Assembly (NCBI RefSeq): GCF_001905145.1
Contig: NZ_LWLB01000001.1
Location: 310,001 to 374,000 of the forward strand
Direction of reading: 5' to 3'
DNA length: 64,000 bases
DNA from: Nocardiopsis sp. TSRI0078
GTDB lineage: Bacteria; Actinomycetota; Actinomycetes; Streptosporangiales; Streptosporangiaceae
This document shows, piece after piece, positions 1-8,500 of this stretch (the first letter of the stretch is position 1; the number at the start of each line of letters is the position of its first letter). The notes under the pieces are model-generated. The model was not told the DNA's origin, did not search any database, and was given only the letters and a program-made list of their open reading frames with translations. The position numbers and the translations under genes are program-made.

Positions 1-120
1 GGTCCATCCCGGAGCCGGGGTGTCACGCGCCCAGTCGGAGGGGTGCAGGTCGGCCACGAGGGCGTCCAGTCCGGAGGCCTCGGCGGCCAGGTCCGCGATC
101 ACGTCGGGCAGGTTGTTCAC
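1..120 (-). CDS. TIGR03084-type mycothiol-dependent protein (N-terminal fragment, cut by window edge)
   Basis: Only the first 40 codons are present; the gene continues beyond base 1. The start of the translation ([20 protein letters not shown], later [12 protein letters not shown]) matches the N-terminus of the TIGR03084 / maleylpyruvate isomerase-like DinB family. Those proteins usually bind a metal and use mycothiol, the low-molecular-weight thiol of actinobacteria. The GTG start at 120 overlaps the TGA of the upstream gene by four bases (GTGA), so the two are probably translationally coupled. Its position at the end of the P450/GMC operon suggests a redox or thiol-handling tailoring role, which is inference. 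Confidence 0.75.
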   Translation of the reverse strand, partial: MNNLPDVIADLAAEASGLDALVADLHPSDWARDTPAPGWT

Positions 121-1166
121 GTCTCGTTCCTCTCAGTGTCGGTCGGGGAGGGTGGGTGAAGGGGTTCGTGGAAGCCGTCGAACATGCGTCCGGTGGTGTG
201 GCGGGCGGCGGCCATCGCGGCCCAGGAGACGGTCCGGACCAGGGTGGCGTCATCGGCCCCGGCCTCCCGGCACGCGGCGACGACGTCGTCGCCGACCTGG
301 AAGGAGGCGCGCGCGGTGAGCAGCGCCAGGCGCCCCAGGGGACGCTCGTGCGGGGACAGGCCCAGGACCGCCTCCTCCAGCCAGGAGCGGTCGATCCCGG
401 CCGGACCGGAGCCGTGCTCGCGCAGGTGACCGTGGACCAGAACGCGCGTGGTGTCGGAGAGCGCGCGCTCGCCGACCGCGTCGAGGGCGGCGGTCACACC
501 GGCCAGGGCGCGCAGGACACGCGGGGCTCCTGCGGCCCACCCCAGGTCCTCGGGGACCGGTGCGTGCCTGGCCCGCTCGGGCAGCAGTGCCAGGGAGGTG
601 TCGGGGGCCAGAGCGGGCCCCGGTGGGGCGGCGATGACCCCGCCGGTGGCGCGGAGTAGGACCCCCCGCACGGCGCGGGGGGCGAAGGCGGGTAGAGGGG
701 AGTCGGGCAGGAAGACGTTGACCAGGCGGTTGATGTGCTGGAAGGTCAGCGCGACGGCGCCCAGTTCGGCGTGTCGCACGGGATCGTCCGCGGCGGCCGC
801 CAGGAGGCGGAGGCCGTCGCCGCCGCCCGCGGTTCCGCCGAGGGAGCCGAGGGTGGCGCCGTGCACATCCACGCAGTAGGGGCAGGCGTTGTCCCGTGAC
901 ACGGAGACGGCGACCGCCTCGCGGTCGGTCCGTTCGGTGCTCCCCGGGACGAGGAGCGATTCGCGCAGCGCCGTCCAGGTGGCCGCCGCGCACTCGGAGG
1001 CCGGTGAGAGCAGGGCGACCGGTGGTGCGAGGACCCCGAAGTCGCGCTCCACCCGCTCGTAGAGCAGAGCGACCTCGCCGCGTGCCCGGTCCGGTGGGAC
1101 CGGGCGGATGTGGCGCACGTCGTTCAGCGAACGGCGCACGGCCGCCCGCAGGGTCGTCCGGAACAC
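117..1166 (-). CDS. carboxymuconolactone decarboxylase / AhpD-like protein
   Basis: 349 residues. The CPYCVDVH motif at about residues 95-102 is the CxxC...H redox centre of the AhpD / carboxymuconolactone decarboxylase superfamily, which reduces hydroperoxides or acts as a disulfide reductase. At 349 residues it is about twice a single AhpD domain; the second half has no obvious second CxxC, so it may be a degenerate repeat. The GTG start at 1166 is chosen because an AGAGAGG ribosome site lies about 8 bases upstream and the family-like sequence begins soon after. It is the seventh gene of the minus-strand operon starting at the AraC gene, 41 bases after the GMC oxidoreductase. A protective or oxidative tailoring role in the pathway is inferred. 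Confidence 0.75.
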   Translation of the reverse strand: MFRTTLRAAVRRSLNDVRHIRPVPPDRARGEVALLYERVERDFGVLAPPVALLSPASECAAATWTALRESLLVPGSTERTDREAVAVSVSRDNACPYCVDVHGATLGSLGGTAGGGDGLRLLAAAADDPVRHAELGAVALTFQHINRLVNVFLPDSPLPAFAPRAVRGVLLRATGGVIAAPPGPALAPDTSLALLPERARHAPVPEDLGWAAGAPRVLRALAGVTAALDAVGERALSDTTRVLVHGHLREHGSGPAGIDRSWLEEAVLGLSPHERPLGRLALLTARASFQVGDDVVAACREAGADDATLVRTVSWAAMAAARHTTGRMFDGFHEPLHPPSPTDTERNET

Positions 1167-1207
1167 GGGGCTGCCTCTCTTTCCCGGGACGTGGGCGTGC
1201 TCGGGTG

Positions 1208-2857
1208 TCAGGACTTCTGGCCGGCCAGTTTGAGGACGTTCCCGCGCCCCGACGTGGCGCCGTCGGGGGCGGGAGCGCCGTAGGTGACGTCGACGCCCCG
1301 CGCGCGGGCGGCGTCGACGATGCCCGGCGCGGCGCGCTCGGCCAGGGCCGCGATGGTCATCGCGGGGTTGACGGTGAGGGCGCCGGGGACCGACGATCCG
1401 TCGGTCACGAAGATGCCCGGGTGTCCGCGCAGTTCGTGGCGGTCGTCGAGCGCCGAGGTGTGCGGGTCGTCGCCGATGCGGCACGAGGCCAGGGGATGGA
1501 CGGTGTAGGCACCGACCAGGTCGTTGGTCCAGGGCGCCACCCGCGCGATCCCGTCCTTCTCCAGGATCTCCTTGACCTCGGAGTCGGACTGGGACCAGCC
1601 CTTCAGGGTGTTCATGGTGGGGCGGTAGGTGAGCGGGCCCCGGCCGAGCATCTGCTGGGACAGGCGGACGGCGTTGCCCGTGGGCGGAGGCGGGCCGAAG
1701 ACCCCCTCGTTGTCGTCCTCGCTCATGGTGAAGACGATCAACCACGACTTCCAGCGCTTCAGCATCTCCTTCTTGTCCGCGCCGAACCACGACGGTGTGG
1801 GTGCTCCGGGGGCCTGGGCGAGGATGGTGCCGAGGGCCGGCGGGAAGTAGAGCTGTTCCAACGAGTACCGGGAGTACTCCGGGAGCGACCCGTCCAGCCT
1901 GTCCCAGTTGGCGACGCAGGGTCCCTTGCCGATCTGGAAGGCCTCGTAGGCGCGCTCCTCGTCGCGGGACAGGCCGAGGACGTCGCGGACCCGGTCCTCG
2001 TTGACGACCGCGGTGTTGAGGCGTTCGCCGTTGCCGGAGAAGTAGCGTCCCACCGCGTGCGGCATGGTCCCCAGGTCGCTCTCGGACCGCTTGAGGATCA
2101 CGGGCGTGGCTCCGGCTCCGGCGGCGAGCACGACGATCTTGGCCTCGATGACACCCGAGTCCGTGGTGATCCGGTAGTCGTCCTCGTCGATGACGTCGTA
2201 GTGGACCCGGTATCCGCCGTCGTCCGTGCGCTCCAGCCTCTGCACCTCGTGCAGGGGCCTGATCCGCGCCCCGTGGGAGACCGCGGCGGGGAGGTAGTTG
2301 AACACCAGGGACTTCTTGGCCTCGAACCGGCAGCCCGCCATCATCCAGTTGCAGTTGACGCAGGCGTCCTTGTCGATGGCGACGGGCACCGGGTTCGCCG
2401 TCCGCCCGGAGTGGTCGCAGGCCGCCCCCCAGAGCCCGCCCGCGTAGCTGACGTCGGACCAGTCCTGGGTGCGCACCCCCATCGCCTCGGCCACCCGGTC
2501 GTACCAGGGGTCCAGGGCCTCCCGTGTGATGGCGGACGGCCACATCCGCCGCCCGATCGAACCCCTGCGCTCGAAGACGAAGCGGGGCGCGCGAGGAAGC
2601 GCGGCGAAGTACACCATGCTCCCCCCTCCCACGCAGTTGCCGCCGAGCACGCTCATGCCGTCGCCCACGGTGAAGTCGAAGGCCCTGGTGTAGGAGGAGC
2701 CGAGGAGGAAGTCGTGCTGGAGCTCCTCGGTCTCCAGCCAGGGTCCGCGTTCGAGGACGGTGACGCGGGCGCCGCCGGCCGCGAGGTGGTAGGCGGTGAT
2801 GGCACCGCCGAAGCCGCTGCCGACGACGAGCACGTCGGTCTTCTCCGTGGTGTTCAT
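1208..2857 (-). CDS. GMC-family FAD-dependent oxidoreductase
   Basis: 549 residues, the normal length for bacterial GMC (glucose-methanol-choline / cholesterol oxidase-like) enzymes, which oxidise alcohols with FAD. The N-terminus has the dinucleotide fold (VLVVGSGFGGAITAYHLA, about residues 9-27) with a following acidic residue (LERGP). A Cys-rich stretch CVNCNWMMAGC near residue 167 and the C-terminal HPLASCRIG...VNPAMTIAALAERAA segment are typical of the cholesterol-oxidase-like branch. The start codon overlaps the stop of the DUF5987-like gene upstream (ATGA, four bases). Such small partners often serve as accessory subunits of GMC dehydrogenases, so the two probably form one complex that oxidises the polyketide product. 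Confidence 0.88.
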   Translation of the reverse strand: MNTTEKTDVLVVGSGFGGAITAYHLAAGGARVTVLERGPWLETEELQHDFLLGSSYTRAFDFTVGDGMSVLGGNCVGGGSMVYFAALPRAPRFVFERRGSIGRRMWPSAITREALDPWYDRVAEAMGVRTQDWSDVSYAGGLWGAACDHSGRTANPVPVAIDKDACVNCNWMMAGCRFEAKKSLVFNYLPAAVSHGARIRPLHEVQRLERTDDGGYRVHYDVIDEDDYRITTDSGVIEAKIVVLAAGAGATPVILKRSESDLGTMPHAVGRYFSGNGERLNTAVVNEDRVRDVLGLSRDEERAYEAFQIGKGPCVANWDRLDGSLPEYSRYSLEQLYFPPALGTILAQAPGAPTPSWFGADKKEMLKRWKSWLIVFTMSEDDNEGVFGPPPPTGNAVRLSQQMLGRGPLTYRPTMNTLKGWSQSDSEVKEILEKDGIARVAPWTNDLVGAYTVHPLASCRIGDDPHTSALDDRHELRGHPGIFVTDGSSVPGALTVNPAMTIAALAERAAPGIVDAARARGVDVTYGAPAPDGATSGRGNVLKLAGQKS

Positions 2858-3423
2858 GCGGGGCTCCCCGAGGAGGTCGTGTCCGGGTGGAGGCGGGCCA
2901 GCGGCCTGCCGTAGGAGTACTCCTTGAAACGCAGGAGGCCGTCGGGGTCGGGGGCGGCGAAGCCCATCGCCCGGAGCCCCGGGTGTCCGGCGGCGATGGC
3001 CGCGGGAGTACTGATGTGGGCCGCGCTGTCGTAGGCCATGTTGCAGAACAGCGCGAGCATCACCCAGAACTCCTTCTCCGGGTGCCCTGGAGAGGTCAGC
3101 GCGGTGACCAGGGCGGTGCGGTCCTCGAAGGGCAGCCGGACGAAGGGCGGGAGCCCTCCCTCCAGGGGGATGCCGTGCTGGTCGGCGTACCGTCCGGCGT
3201 GCTCGTTGAGGAGTTCGGTGAACTCGGCCAACCCGGAGGCCACCCCCGTCGCGGAGGTCCTCAGCAGGTCGAGCGCCCCCGCCTCGACCGCCCCGGCGTC
3301 GTGCGCGCGGCCCGCGACCGCGGTGTCCTCCTGCGTGCGCTTCGCGCCCGGGAGAATGGTGTCGGCGAACGCCTCCAGCGTTCGTGTCTCAGTGCTCCCC
3401 GCGTCGGGGGTGCCCCTCGGCAT
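2854..3423 (-). CDS. DUF5987-like protein, probable small partner of the GMC oxidoreductase
   Basis: 189 residues. The sequence (LEAFADTILPGAKR near residue 16; FWVMLALFCNMAYDSAAH near 119; C-terminal GLLRFKEYSYGRPL) resembles the gluconate 2-dehydrogenase subunit 3 / DUF5987 type, known from short proteins encoded next to GMC or flavin dehydrogenases. There is no clear signal peptide or twin-arginine motif, unlike many subunit-3 proteins, which suggests a cytoplasmic complex. The ATG at 3423 has an AGGAG site 7 bases upstream, and the stop overlaps the GMC start. Function beyond partnership with the GMC enzyme is unknown. Confidence 0.7.
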   Translation of the reverse strand: MPRGTPDAGSTETRTLEAFADTILPGAKRTQEDTAVAGRAHDAGAVEAGALDLLRTSATGVASGLAEFTELLNEHAGRYADQHGIPLEGGLPPFVRLPFEDRTALVTALTSPGHPEKEFWVMLALFCNMAYDSAAHISTPAAIAAGHPGLRAMGFAAPDPDGLLRFKEYSYGRPLARLHPDTTSSGSPA

Positions 3424-3479
3424 GGTCGTCTCCTGTCGTTTGAGGGGGTGTTCGTGGGATGTGTCCGCAGCCCGACGTC

Positions 3480-4826
3480 CTAGGCGGGATGGACGTTCAT
3501 CGGGAGTCCGCCGCGCACGCGCAGCGAGAGCATGGGCTCGGGCACGACCCTGTGGTCCTGCGGAAGGCGCAGTCGCAGTTCGCGCGACACGACGGCGAGC
3601 ACGAAGACGGCCTCCATCATGCCGAGATTGCTCCCCACGCAGACCCTTGGTCCGGCGCCGAAGGGGATGTAGGCGTAGCGGTGCCGGCCGTCGCGACGGC
3701 CGGGGCCGAAGCGGTCGGGGTCGAAGCGGTCGGGGTCCTCCCAGGAGTCGGGCCGCCGGTGCAGGGTGTAGGGGCAGATCAGGACGTCGGATCCGGCCGG
3801 AACCCGGTAGCCCCCGATCTCGTCGTCGGCCAGTGCCCTGCGCGGCAGGATCCACACCGGCGGGTACAGGCGCATGGTCTCCTGGACGACCATCGTGGTG
3901 AAGGTCAGCTCGTGCAGGTCCTCGTAGGTCGGCGACCTGTCCCCGAGGACGCGCACCGCCTCGTCCCTGAGCCGCTCCGCCGTGCCGGGATTGCGGTCCA
4001 CCAGGTAGAAGGCCCAGCTCAGGGTGCTGGCCGTGGTCTCGTGTCCGGCCAGCAGGAGCGTGACCACCTCGTCGCGCACGCGCCGGGCGCGGACCCGGGG
4101 CTCCTCCTCCGAGGCGGCCTCGGCCAGCACCCGGGAGAGGGCGTCGTCCCCCTCGTCTCCGGGGGCGCGGTCCCGTACGAGGCGGCCGACGATGCGCTGG
4201 AGTTCACCGCGCGCACGCCGGAACCTCGTCTGCGTGGGAAACGGCAGCCATACCGGCAGCGCGTTCATCGTGACCATGTCGAACATGGCCTGGTCCTGTA
4301 CGGCCTCGAAGGAGGCGCCGATGGAGTCGAAGGCGTGGAGGTCCGACTCCAGGAGGGTGCGCCCCAGGACGCCCAGGGTCAGACCGGTCGCCTCCTCCGC
4401 CAGGTCCACGGGCCCGCGGCCCACGCGCGTCCTCAGCCGGTCCACGAGTGCGGCGGCCTCCTTGGCCACCGAATCCGACTGGTCGGCGATCCGCTGGTGC
4501 TGGAACACCGGGCGCATCGTCCGGCGCTGGGTGCGCCACAGATCGCCCTCGCTCGTCAGCAGCCCGTCGCCCAGGGCTCGCTTGGCGTGGGCCTGACCGA
4601 TGCCCTTGTGGTAGTTACCGCTGTTCTCGGCCAGCACGTGCTTGGCGTGGTCGGGGTGGTTGAAGAAGTACAGGGTCTTGGGCCCGGCGGCCATACGGAC
4701 CGCGTCGCCGTACCGCTCGGCCGCGGTGGACATCATCGCGAGTCGGTCGGTGACGAGGTCGCGTAGCATGCCGGGAGCCGCGGAGACCGGTGTGCGCGGC
4801 GGATGGCGCGGGCCCTCTCCGGTCAC
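3480..4826 (-). CDS. cytochrome P450
   Basis: 448 residues. Diagnostic motifs are all present: the I-helix AGHETT, the K-helix ETMR (ExxR), PDRFDPDRF, and the heme loop FGAGPRVCVG with the axial cysteine at about residue 396. The overall pattern (RTMRPVFQHQRIA, LYPPVWILPRRA) is closest to the CYP102/CYP4-like fatty-acid or terpene hydroxylases with a long B-C region rather than to macrolide P450s. The GTG start at 4826 overlaps the stop of the DUF1702 gene by four bases. No ferredoxin or reductase is encoded in the window, so electrons must come from elsewhere. Oxidation of the PKS-derived chain is the likely role. Confidence 0.9.
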   Translation of the reverse strand: MTGEGPRHPPRTPVSAAPGMLRDLVTDRLAMMSTAAERYGDAVRMAAGPKTLYFFNHPDHAKHVLAENSGNYHKGIGQAHAKRALGDGLLTSEGDLWRTQRRTMRPVFQHQRIADQSDSVAKEAAALVDRLRTRVGRGPVDLAEEATGLTLGVLGRTLLESDLHAFDSIGASFEAVQDQAMFDMVTMNALPVWLPFPTQTRFRRARGELQRIVGRLVRDRAPGDEGDDALSRVLAEAASEEEPRVRARRVRDEVVTLLLAGHETTASTLSWAFYLVDRNPGTAERLRDEAVRVLGDRSPTYEDLHELTFTTMVVQETMRLYPPVWILPRRALADDEIGGYRVPAGSDVLICPYTLHRRPDSWEDPDRFDPDRFGPGRRDGRHRYAYIPFGAGPRVCVGSNLGMMEAVFVLAVVSRELRLRLPQDHRVVPEPMLSLRVRGGLPMNVHPA

Positions 4827-5806
4827 GACGTACCCCCGTCCCTCTGCGCGAACTCGTCGGCGAGGCAGGCCCGCCACACCTCGTACCGGGGGCGCGCGGT
4901 GTCGGGTTCGGGCCCAAAGGCGTGGGGACGCAGGTCCCTGGAGAACCTGGCCGCCTTCTCCGCGTCCATGCCGCAGAGCACCCGGGTACCGGTCTCCGTG
5001 TGCGGAGCCGTGAGTCCGGCGCGAACCCTGGCCTCGGCGGCGAAGGCGCTGCCCTGGGCGAGGTGGTGGCGGTGGTCCCCGGCGTGCCCGCGGAGTCGGT
5101 GGAGCTCCTCCTCGTCGGCCCCGCCGGCGTAGGTGGCGGCCAGGCCCATCCCGGAGTAGAGGTCGGACCTGCGCTCCTCCGGGAACGACGCCACCAGGGC
5201 CGCGGCCCGGTCCACGTCCGTCCCGGCCACGAACCACAGGGCCCGCCCGATCCCCTGGTCGGCGGCCCGGAGGGCGTAGGGTCCGTCTCCGGTCCGTCTG
5301 GCCGCGCGTTCGTCCCGCTCCCTCCGGTGGACGTACCTGTCGGTGTGGAAGTACGCCTGGTGGAAGCCGTAGCCGTCGTGCACGAGCCAGCGCAGGAGGG
5401 GGTCGAGACGGCGGGTGTCGGGCCACAGGGGCCGCGGCAGGCGGGCCATGGCCCACCCGACGCCGATGTAGGCCATGTAGACGTGCGGGTCCCCCGGTCC
5501 CCTCAGGAAGGAGTCGGTCCGGCGGCTCCCGGGAAGGAGTCCGTCCATGAGCGCGAAGCCCATGGCCGCTCCCTCGTAGGCGAACCCCTGGAAGCGCGTG
5601 GGCAGTGCTCGGAGCCGCTCGTCGGTGGCGGACGGTGAGCCCGTCTCGACCGCGTCCCCGAGGCCCGCGAGGAAGGACTCCCCGACGGTTTCCAGAATCC
5701 TCCGGGCCTCCGGACCCTTGTCGTGGAATCCACGTGTCTCCAGTTTCGTCTCGGACGCCTTCGGTGTCATCACACGGCGCCTCAGCGCCCCTGTCACAGT
5801 GGCCAA
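4823..5806 (-). CDS. DUF1702 family protein (second copy)
   Basis: 327 residues, a paralogue of the protein at 5882-6901: both have the blocks AYIGVGWAMARLPRPLW / SYIGIGFAMARLPRPLW, DGYGF, DQGIGRALWFV and YEVWRA. DUF1702 has no established biochemistry; from memory it recurs beside PKSE-type synthases in actinobacteria. The translation is unusually rich in aromatic and Gly residues with no signal peptide or membrane span. The TTG start at 5806 is favoured because it has a GAGG site and because the extra N-terminal residues (GALRRRVMTP) align with the other copy; an ATG at 5770 is the alternative. It is coupled to the P450 by a GTGA overlap. Confidence 0.78.
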   Translation of the reverse strand: MATVTGALRRRVMTPKASETKLETRGFHDKGPEARRILETVGESFLAGLGDAVETGSPSATDERLRALPTRFQGFAYEGAAMGFALMDGLLPGSRRTDSFLRGPGDPHVYMAYIGVGWAMARLPRPLWPDTRRLDPLLRWLVHDGYGFHQAYFHTDRYVHRRERDERAARRTGDGPYALRAADQGIGRALWFVAGTDVDRAAALVASFPEERRSDLYSGMGLAATYAGGADEEELHRLRGHAGDHRHHLAQGSAFAAEARVRAGLTAPHTETGTRVLCGMDAEKAARFSRDLRPHAFGPEPDTARPRYEVWRACLADEFAQRDGGTS

Positions 5807-5881
5807 CTGGTCCTCGCTCCCGCCGTACGCGGTGGATTCTGTGTCGTTTCCATATTTGTGGGGTCGGGCCGGGGGATCTAC

Positions 5882-6901
5882 TCAGGAATTGCCACGCGGC
5901 GGTCGGCCGGCGTCCAGAGCACTCCAGGAGAAACGGCTCCGCACTCCCGCGCGCCACACCTCGTAGTCCGGCTCCGATCCGCCACCGGGCTCGACACGGT
6001 GGTCGTCGGCGATCCGTGCGGCATCGAGGACGTCCAGGCCCGTGAGCGCCCGCAACGCCTCCTCCGTGTACTCGGGCACGTGTCCCGAGAACGCCCGGGC
6101 CTTGGCCGCGAAGACGGCCCCCTGGAAGACGTGCGCCATGTCGGGTCCCGCGGCCTCCACCAGGCCGCGGAGATCGCCGGCTCCGGCTCCACCCGCGAAC
6201 ACGGCGGCGAGTCCGACCCCGCTCCAGAGGTCGGCCCGGCGCCGCCGCGCGAACCTCCCGACGGCGGAGGCGACCGCGTCGCAGCGGGCGCCGTGGACGA
6301 ACCACAGGGCACGCCCCACTCCCTGGTCGAACGCCCGGGGAAAGTACTCGGGGGCTCCCTCCCACGGATAGGGACGGGGGAGGCGCTGTTCCCCGATCCA
6401 GCGCGGCGAGTCGAAGTAGGCCAGGTCGAAGCCGTAGCCGTCGACGGCCAGCCAGCTCATGGTCGGGTGGTAGGGGTTGCCCGTGAGATCGGGCAGGATC
6501 TCCTTCCACAGCGGTCGGGGCAGACGGGCCATGGCGAAGCCGATGCCGATGTAGGAGAGGAAGGTGTGGGGGAGCGCGGGTCCGAGCATGAGCTCACGGG
6601 TCCGGTCGGAACGCCCGAGGGGGAGCACGTCCCGGATCGTGTGGGCCATGGTCACGCCCTCGCAGGCGAACCCGCGCAACTCCGGGGCGACCGTCGCGAG
6701 CCTGTGCTCGACCTCGCGCAGATCGCGCGTCCCGATGCCCCACTCGAAACCGCACACGACCGCCTCGGGGATCTTCTCCAGGTGACGGGCGGAGGGGGAG
6801 TCGCGACCGGGGAGGCCGAGGTGGTCGAAGCCGACGTGGGCCAACGGGGGCGACAGCAGCAACCTGCCGAGCGCGCCGGCGGGATGGAACCGGGCACCCA
6901 T
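5882..6901 (-). CDS. DUF1702 family protein (first copy)
   Basis: 339 residues, paralogous to the downstream 327-residue protein. Conserved blocks are LRGFACEGVTMAHTIRD (about 74-90), TFLSYIGIGFAMARLPRPLW, WLAVDGYGFDLAYF, FDQGVGRALWFVHGARCDAV and PDYEVWRAGVRSRF at the C-terminus. No catalytic motif is recognisable to me, and no transmembrane segment or signal peptide is seen. The ATG at 6901 lies one base after the stop of the AraC regulator gene, so regulator and DUF1702 proteins are made from one transcript. A tandem pair suggests a heterodimer or two successive steps, which is inference. Confidence 0.8.
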   Translation of the reverse strand: MGARFHPAGALGRLLLSPPLAHVGFDHLGLPGRDSPSARHLEKIPEAVVCGFEWGIGTRDLREVEHRLATVAPELRGFACEGVTMAHTIRDVLPLGRSDRTRELMLGPALPHTFLSYIGIGFAMARLPRPLWKEILPDLTGNPYHPTMSWLAVDGYGFDLAYFDSPRWIGEQRLPRPYPWEGAPEYFPRAFDQGVGRALWFVHGARCDAVASAVGRFARRRRADLWSGVGLAAVFAGGAGAGDLRGLVEAAGPDMAHVFQGAVFAAKARAFSGHVPEYTEEALRALTGLDVLDAARIADDHRVEPGGGSEPDYEVWRAGVRSRFSWSALDAGRPPRGNS

Positions 6902-6902
6902 C

Positions 6903-7733
6903 TCAGGCCACGGTCTGACGGATGCAGGCGGACCGCGAGAACCTGCTCTCCACCGACACCGTGGGCTCGGCCAGGGTGACGGCGATGGGAGCGTCGGTCT
7001 CCTGGACCTCGCTGAGGGACAGGTGGACGTAGGTCCGAAGACCCCGTGCGATGTTCACCGGGTGTCGGGACGAGCCCATGAACATCCGTCCCGAACGGGC
7101 GCGGTCTCCCTTGGGGACCGCCAGGGCGATGACCACGTGCGGCCCGGTGGGGACGTCGGCGACCGTGAACTCGGCCCTTCCCTTGGCGGACAGGACCTCG
7201 TAGGCCACGGGGGCGCCCTGGGGGATCGCCTCGGGGAACACGGCGACGAGGACGTCGGTCTGTCCCGCCTCGTCGGGGAGGTCGATCGCCCCGCTGATGG
7301 AGTGGGAGGGACCCTCTGGACGCGTCCGCAGGCGTCTGGCCCGCCGCATCTCCTCGGCCGGGGGCAGGCACGAGTACTCGTGAGAGGCAACGACGAGCAG
7401 CTCCGCCACCTTCGGATCCCTGTACTGGGTGGGGGACATGCCCACCGCGCGCGTGAACCTGCTCGTGAAGGTGCCCACGCTGTTGTACCCCACGCTGCAC
7501 ACGATGTCGGAGACCGTGAGGGCGGTGGTGAGCAGAAGGCGCTTGGCCGCGAACAGGCGTACGGATGTCAGATACTTGCCAGGAGTGACGCCCACGGCGC
7601 GGGAGAAGACTCGGGAGAAGTGGTAAGGGCTGACGAAGACCTCGGCGGCGATCTCGTTGAGGGTGAGTGGGTCGCAGTACCGCTTGTGCATGGAGGCGAC
7701 AGCTTGACGAACGGATCTATCCATCTTCTCCAC
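6903..7733 (-). CDS. AraC-family transcriptional regulator
   Basis: 276 residues. The two helix-turn-helix units of an AraC domain are at the N-terminus (about residues 5-105: LTLNEIAAEVFVSPYHFSRV, then SVGYNSVGTFTSRFTRAVG) instead of the usual C-terminus. The remaining 170 residues form an unrecognised domain that could sense a ligand. The GTG start at 7733 is preceded by GAGGAG six bases upstream; an in-frame ATG at 7724 is an alternative. It heads the operon of DUF1702, P450, GMC and redox genes, so it probably controls its own operon, and perhaps the PKS operon, from the adjacent AT-rich region. Confidence 0.9.
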   Translation of the reverse strand: MEKMDRSVRQAVASMHKRYCDPLTLNEIAAEVFVSPYHFSRVFSRAVGVTPGKYLTSVRLFAAKRLLLTTALTVSDIVCSVGYNSVGTFTSRFTRAVGMSPTQYRDPKVAELLVVASHEYSCLPPAEEMRRARRLRTRPEGPSHSISGAIDLPDEAGQTDVLVAVFPEAIPQGAPVAYEVLSAKGRAEFTVADVPTGPHVVIALAVPKGDRARSGRMFMGSSRHPVNIARGLRTYVHLSLSEVQETDAPIAVTLAEPTVSVESRFSRSACIRQTVA

Positions 7734-8492
7734 GGAAATCTCCTCAGAACAGGAACAGCAGGGGTCTATCCTCTGGGATGATTAATCAAAGGGAGCACGG
7801 GCACCAGCACCGCAAAAACGCATGCCAAAGTGGCCACACCACCCAGGAAGTGCGACAACGAAATCCGATCAAGGCTTACAATGTGTTACCGAAAAGCAAA
7901 TCACAACCCCCCACATCAAATCGAAGCATATGATCGCCATCCGGTTCGCTCACTCATCCCCATAACCAAGCAGAGGGCAAAGTTCTCCACGACTCCCTTC
8001 CCCCTTCCGCGTGAATCCACACCAGCTCCCCCCTCTTCGACGCTCTTCATCGTGCCACCCGGAAAGACGGCACTCATCTTCCAGATTGCGCCATGCAGAG
8101 ACAAAAAGGACAGCTGAAGCCCTCATTTGATTACACACTCGGGCACTCTAAGCTTCCGGTTCGCTACATTCCGCGTTCAGGCAGCCTGCCGCATCCGCCC
8201 GCGAACCATTGACCACCAGGCAATTACTCTTCACCCGGCCATGGTTTAGCATTCAACTTCTACGCCGCACGAAACCCTCCCCCCGCGCGGCGGCAAACAA
8301 TGCGTTACATCGCAACGACCGGAGATTACTTTGCGCAACATTCCTGTTGCCTGCGCCCGCGAGCCGACCAAAGGGACTGGGTTCACCACACCCTCCGTAA
8401 TATTGAGACCGAAACACGGCTCCTGAGACAGACCGAAAAAAACCGCTGGTCACGAGTAGCCCGTACACCCGGGCTTGTACAAACTCACAAGT
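7734..8492. other. AT-rich intergenic control region between AraC and TetR genes
   Basis: About 760 bases with clearly lower GC than the roughly 72% GC genes on both sides, and with runs of A and T rare elsewhere in the window. Short open frames exist here but lack ribosome sites and the strong third-position G/C bias of real genes, so none is called. The stretch contains the divergent promoters of the AraC operon and the TetR gene and two short palindromes listed separately. Its length is far above what two promoters need. Confidence 0.6.
7779..7788. promoter_or_regulatory. palindrome upstream of the AraC operon
   Basis: Perfect 10-base palindrome TGATTAATCA, 46 bases before the GTG start of the AraC gene, in an AT-rich stretch. 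Possible regulator site or part of the promoter; no direct evidence links it to the AraC protein. Confidence 0.3.
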
Positions 8493-8500
8493 ATGAGTCC
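8474..8500. promoter_or_regulatory. overlapping inverted repeats at the TetR gene start (candidate operator)
   Basis: Two overlapping inverted repeats lie just ahead of and across the ATG at 8493: CTTGT...ACAAG and ACTCA-CAAGTA-TGAGT. TetR regulators commonly repress their own gene from such sites. The position on the start codon would block initiation or transcription of a near-leaderless message. Confidence 0.4.

Noticed and set aside
7667-8138. Several short open frames in the AT-rich gap
   Set aside because: No ribosome sites, no codon bias and no recognisable sequence; frames are open by chance.
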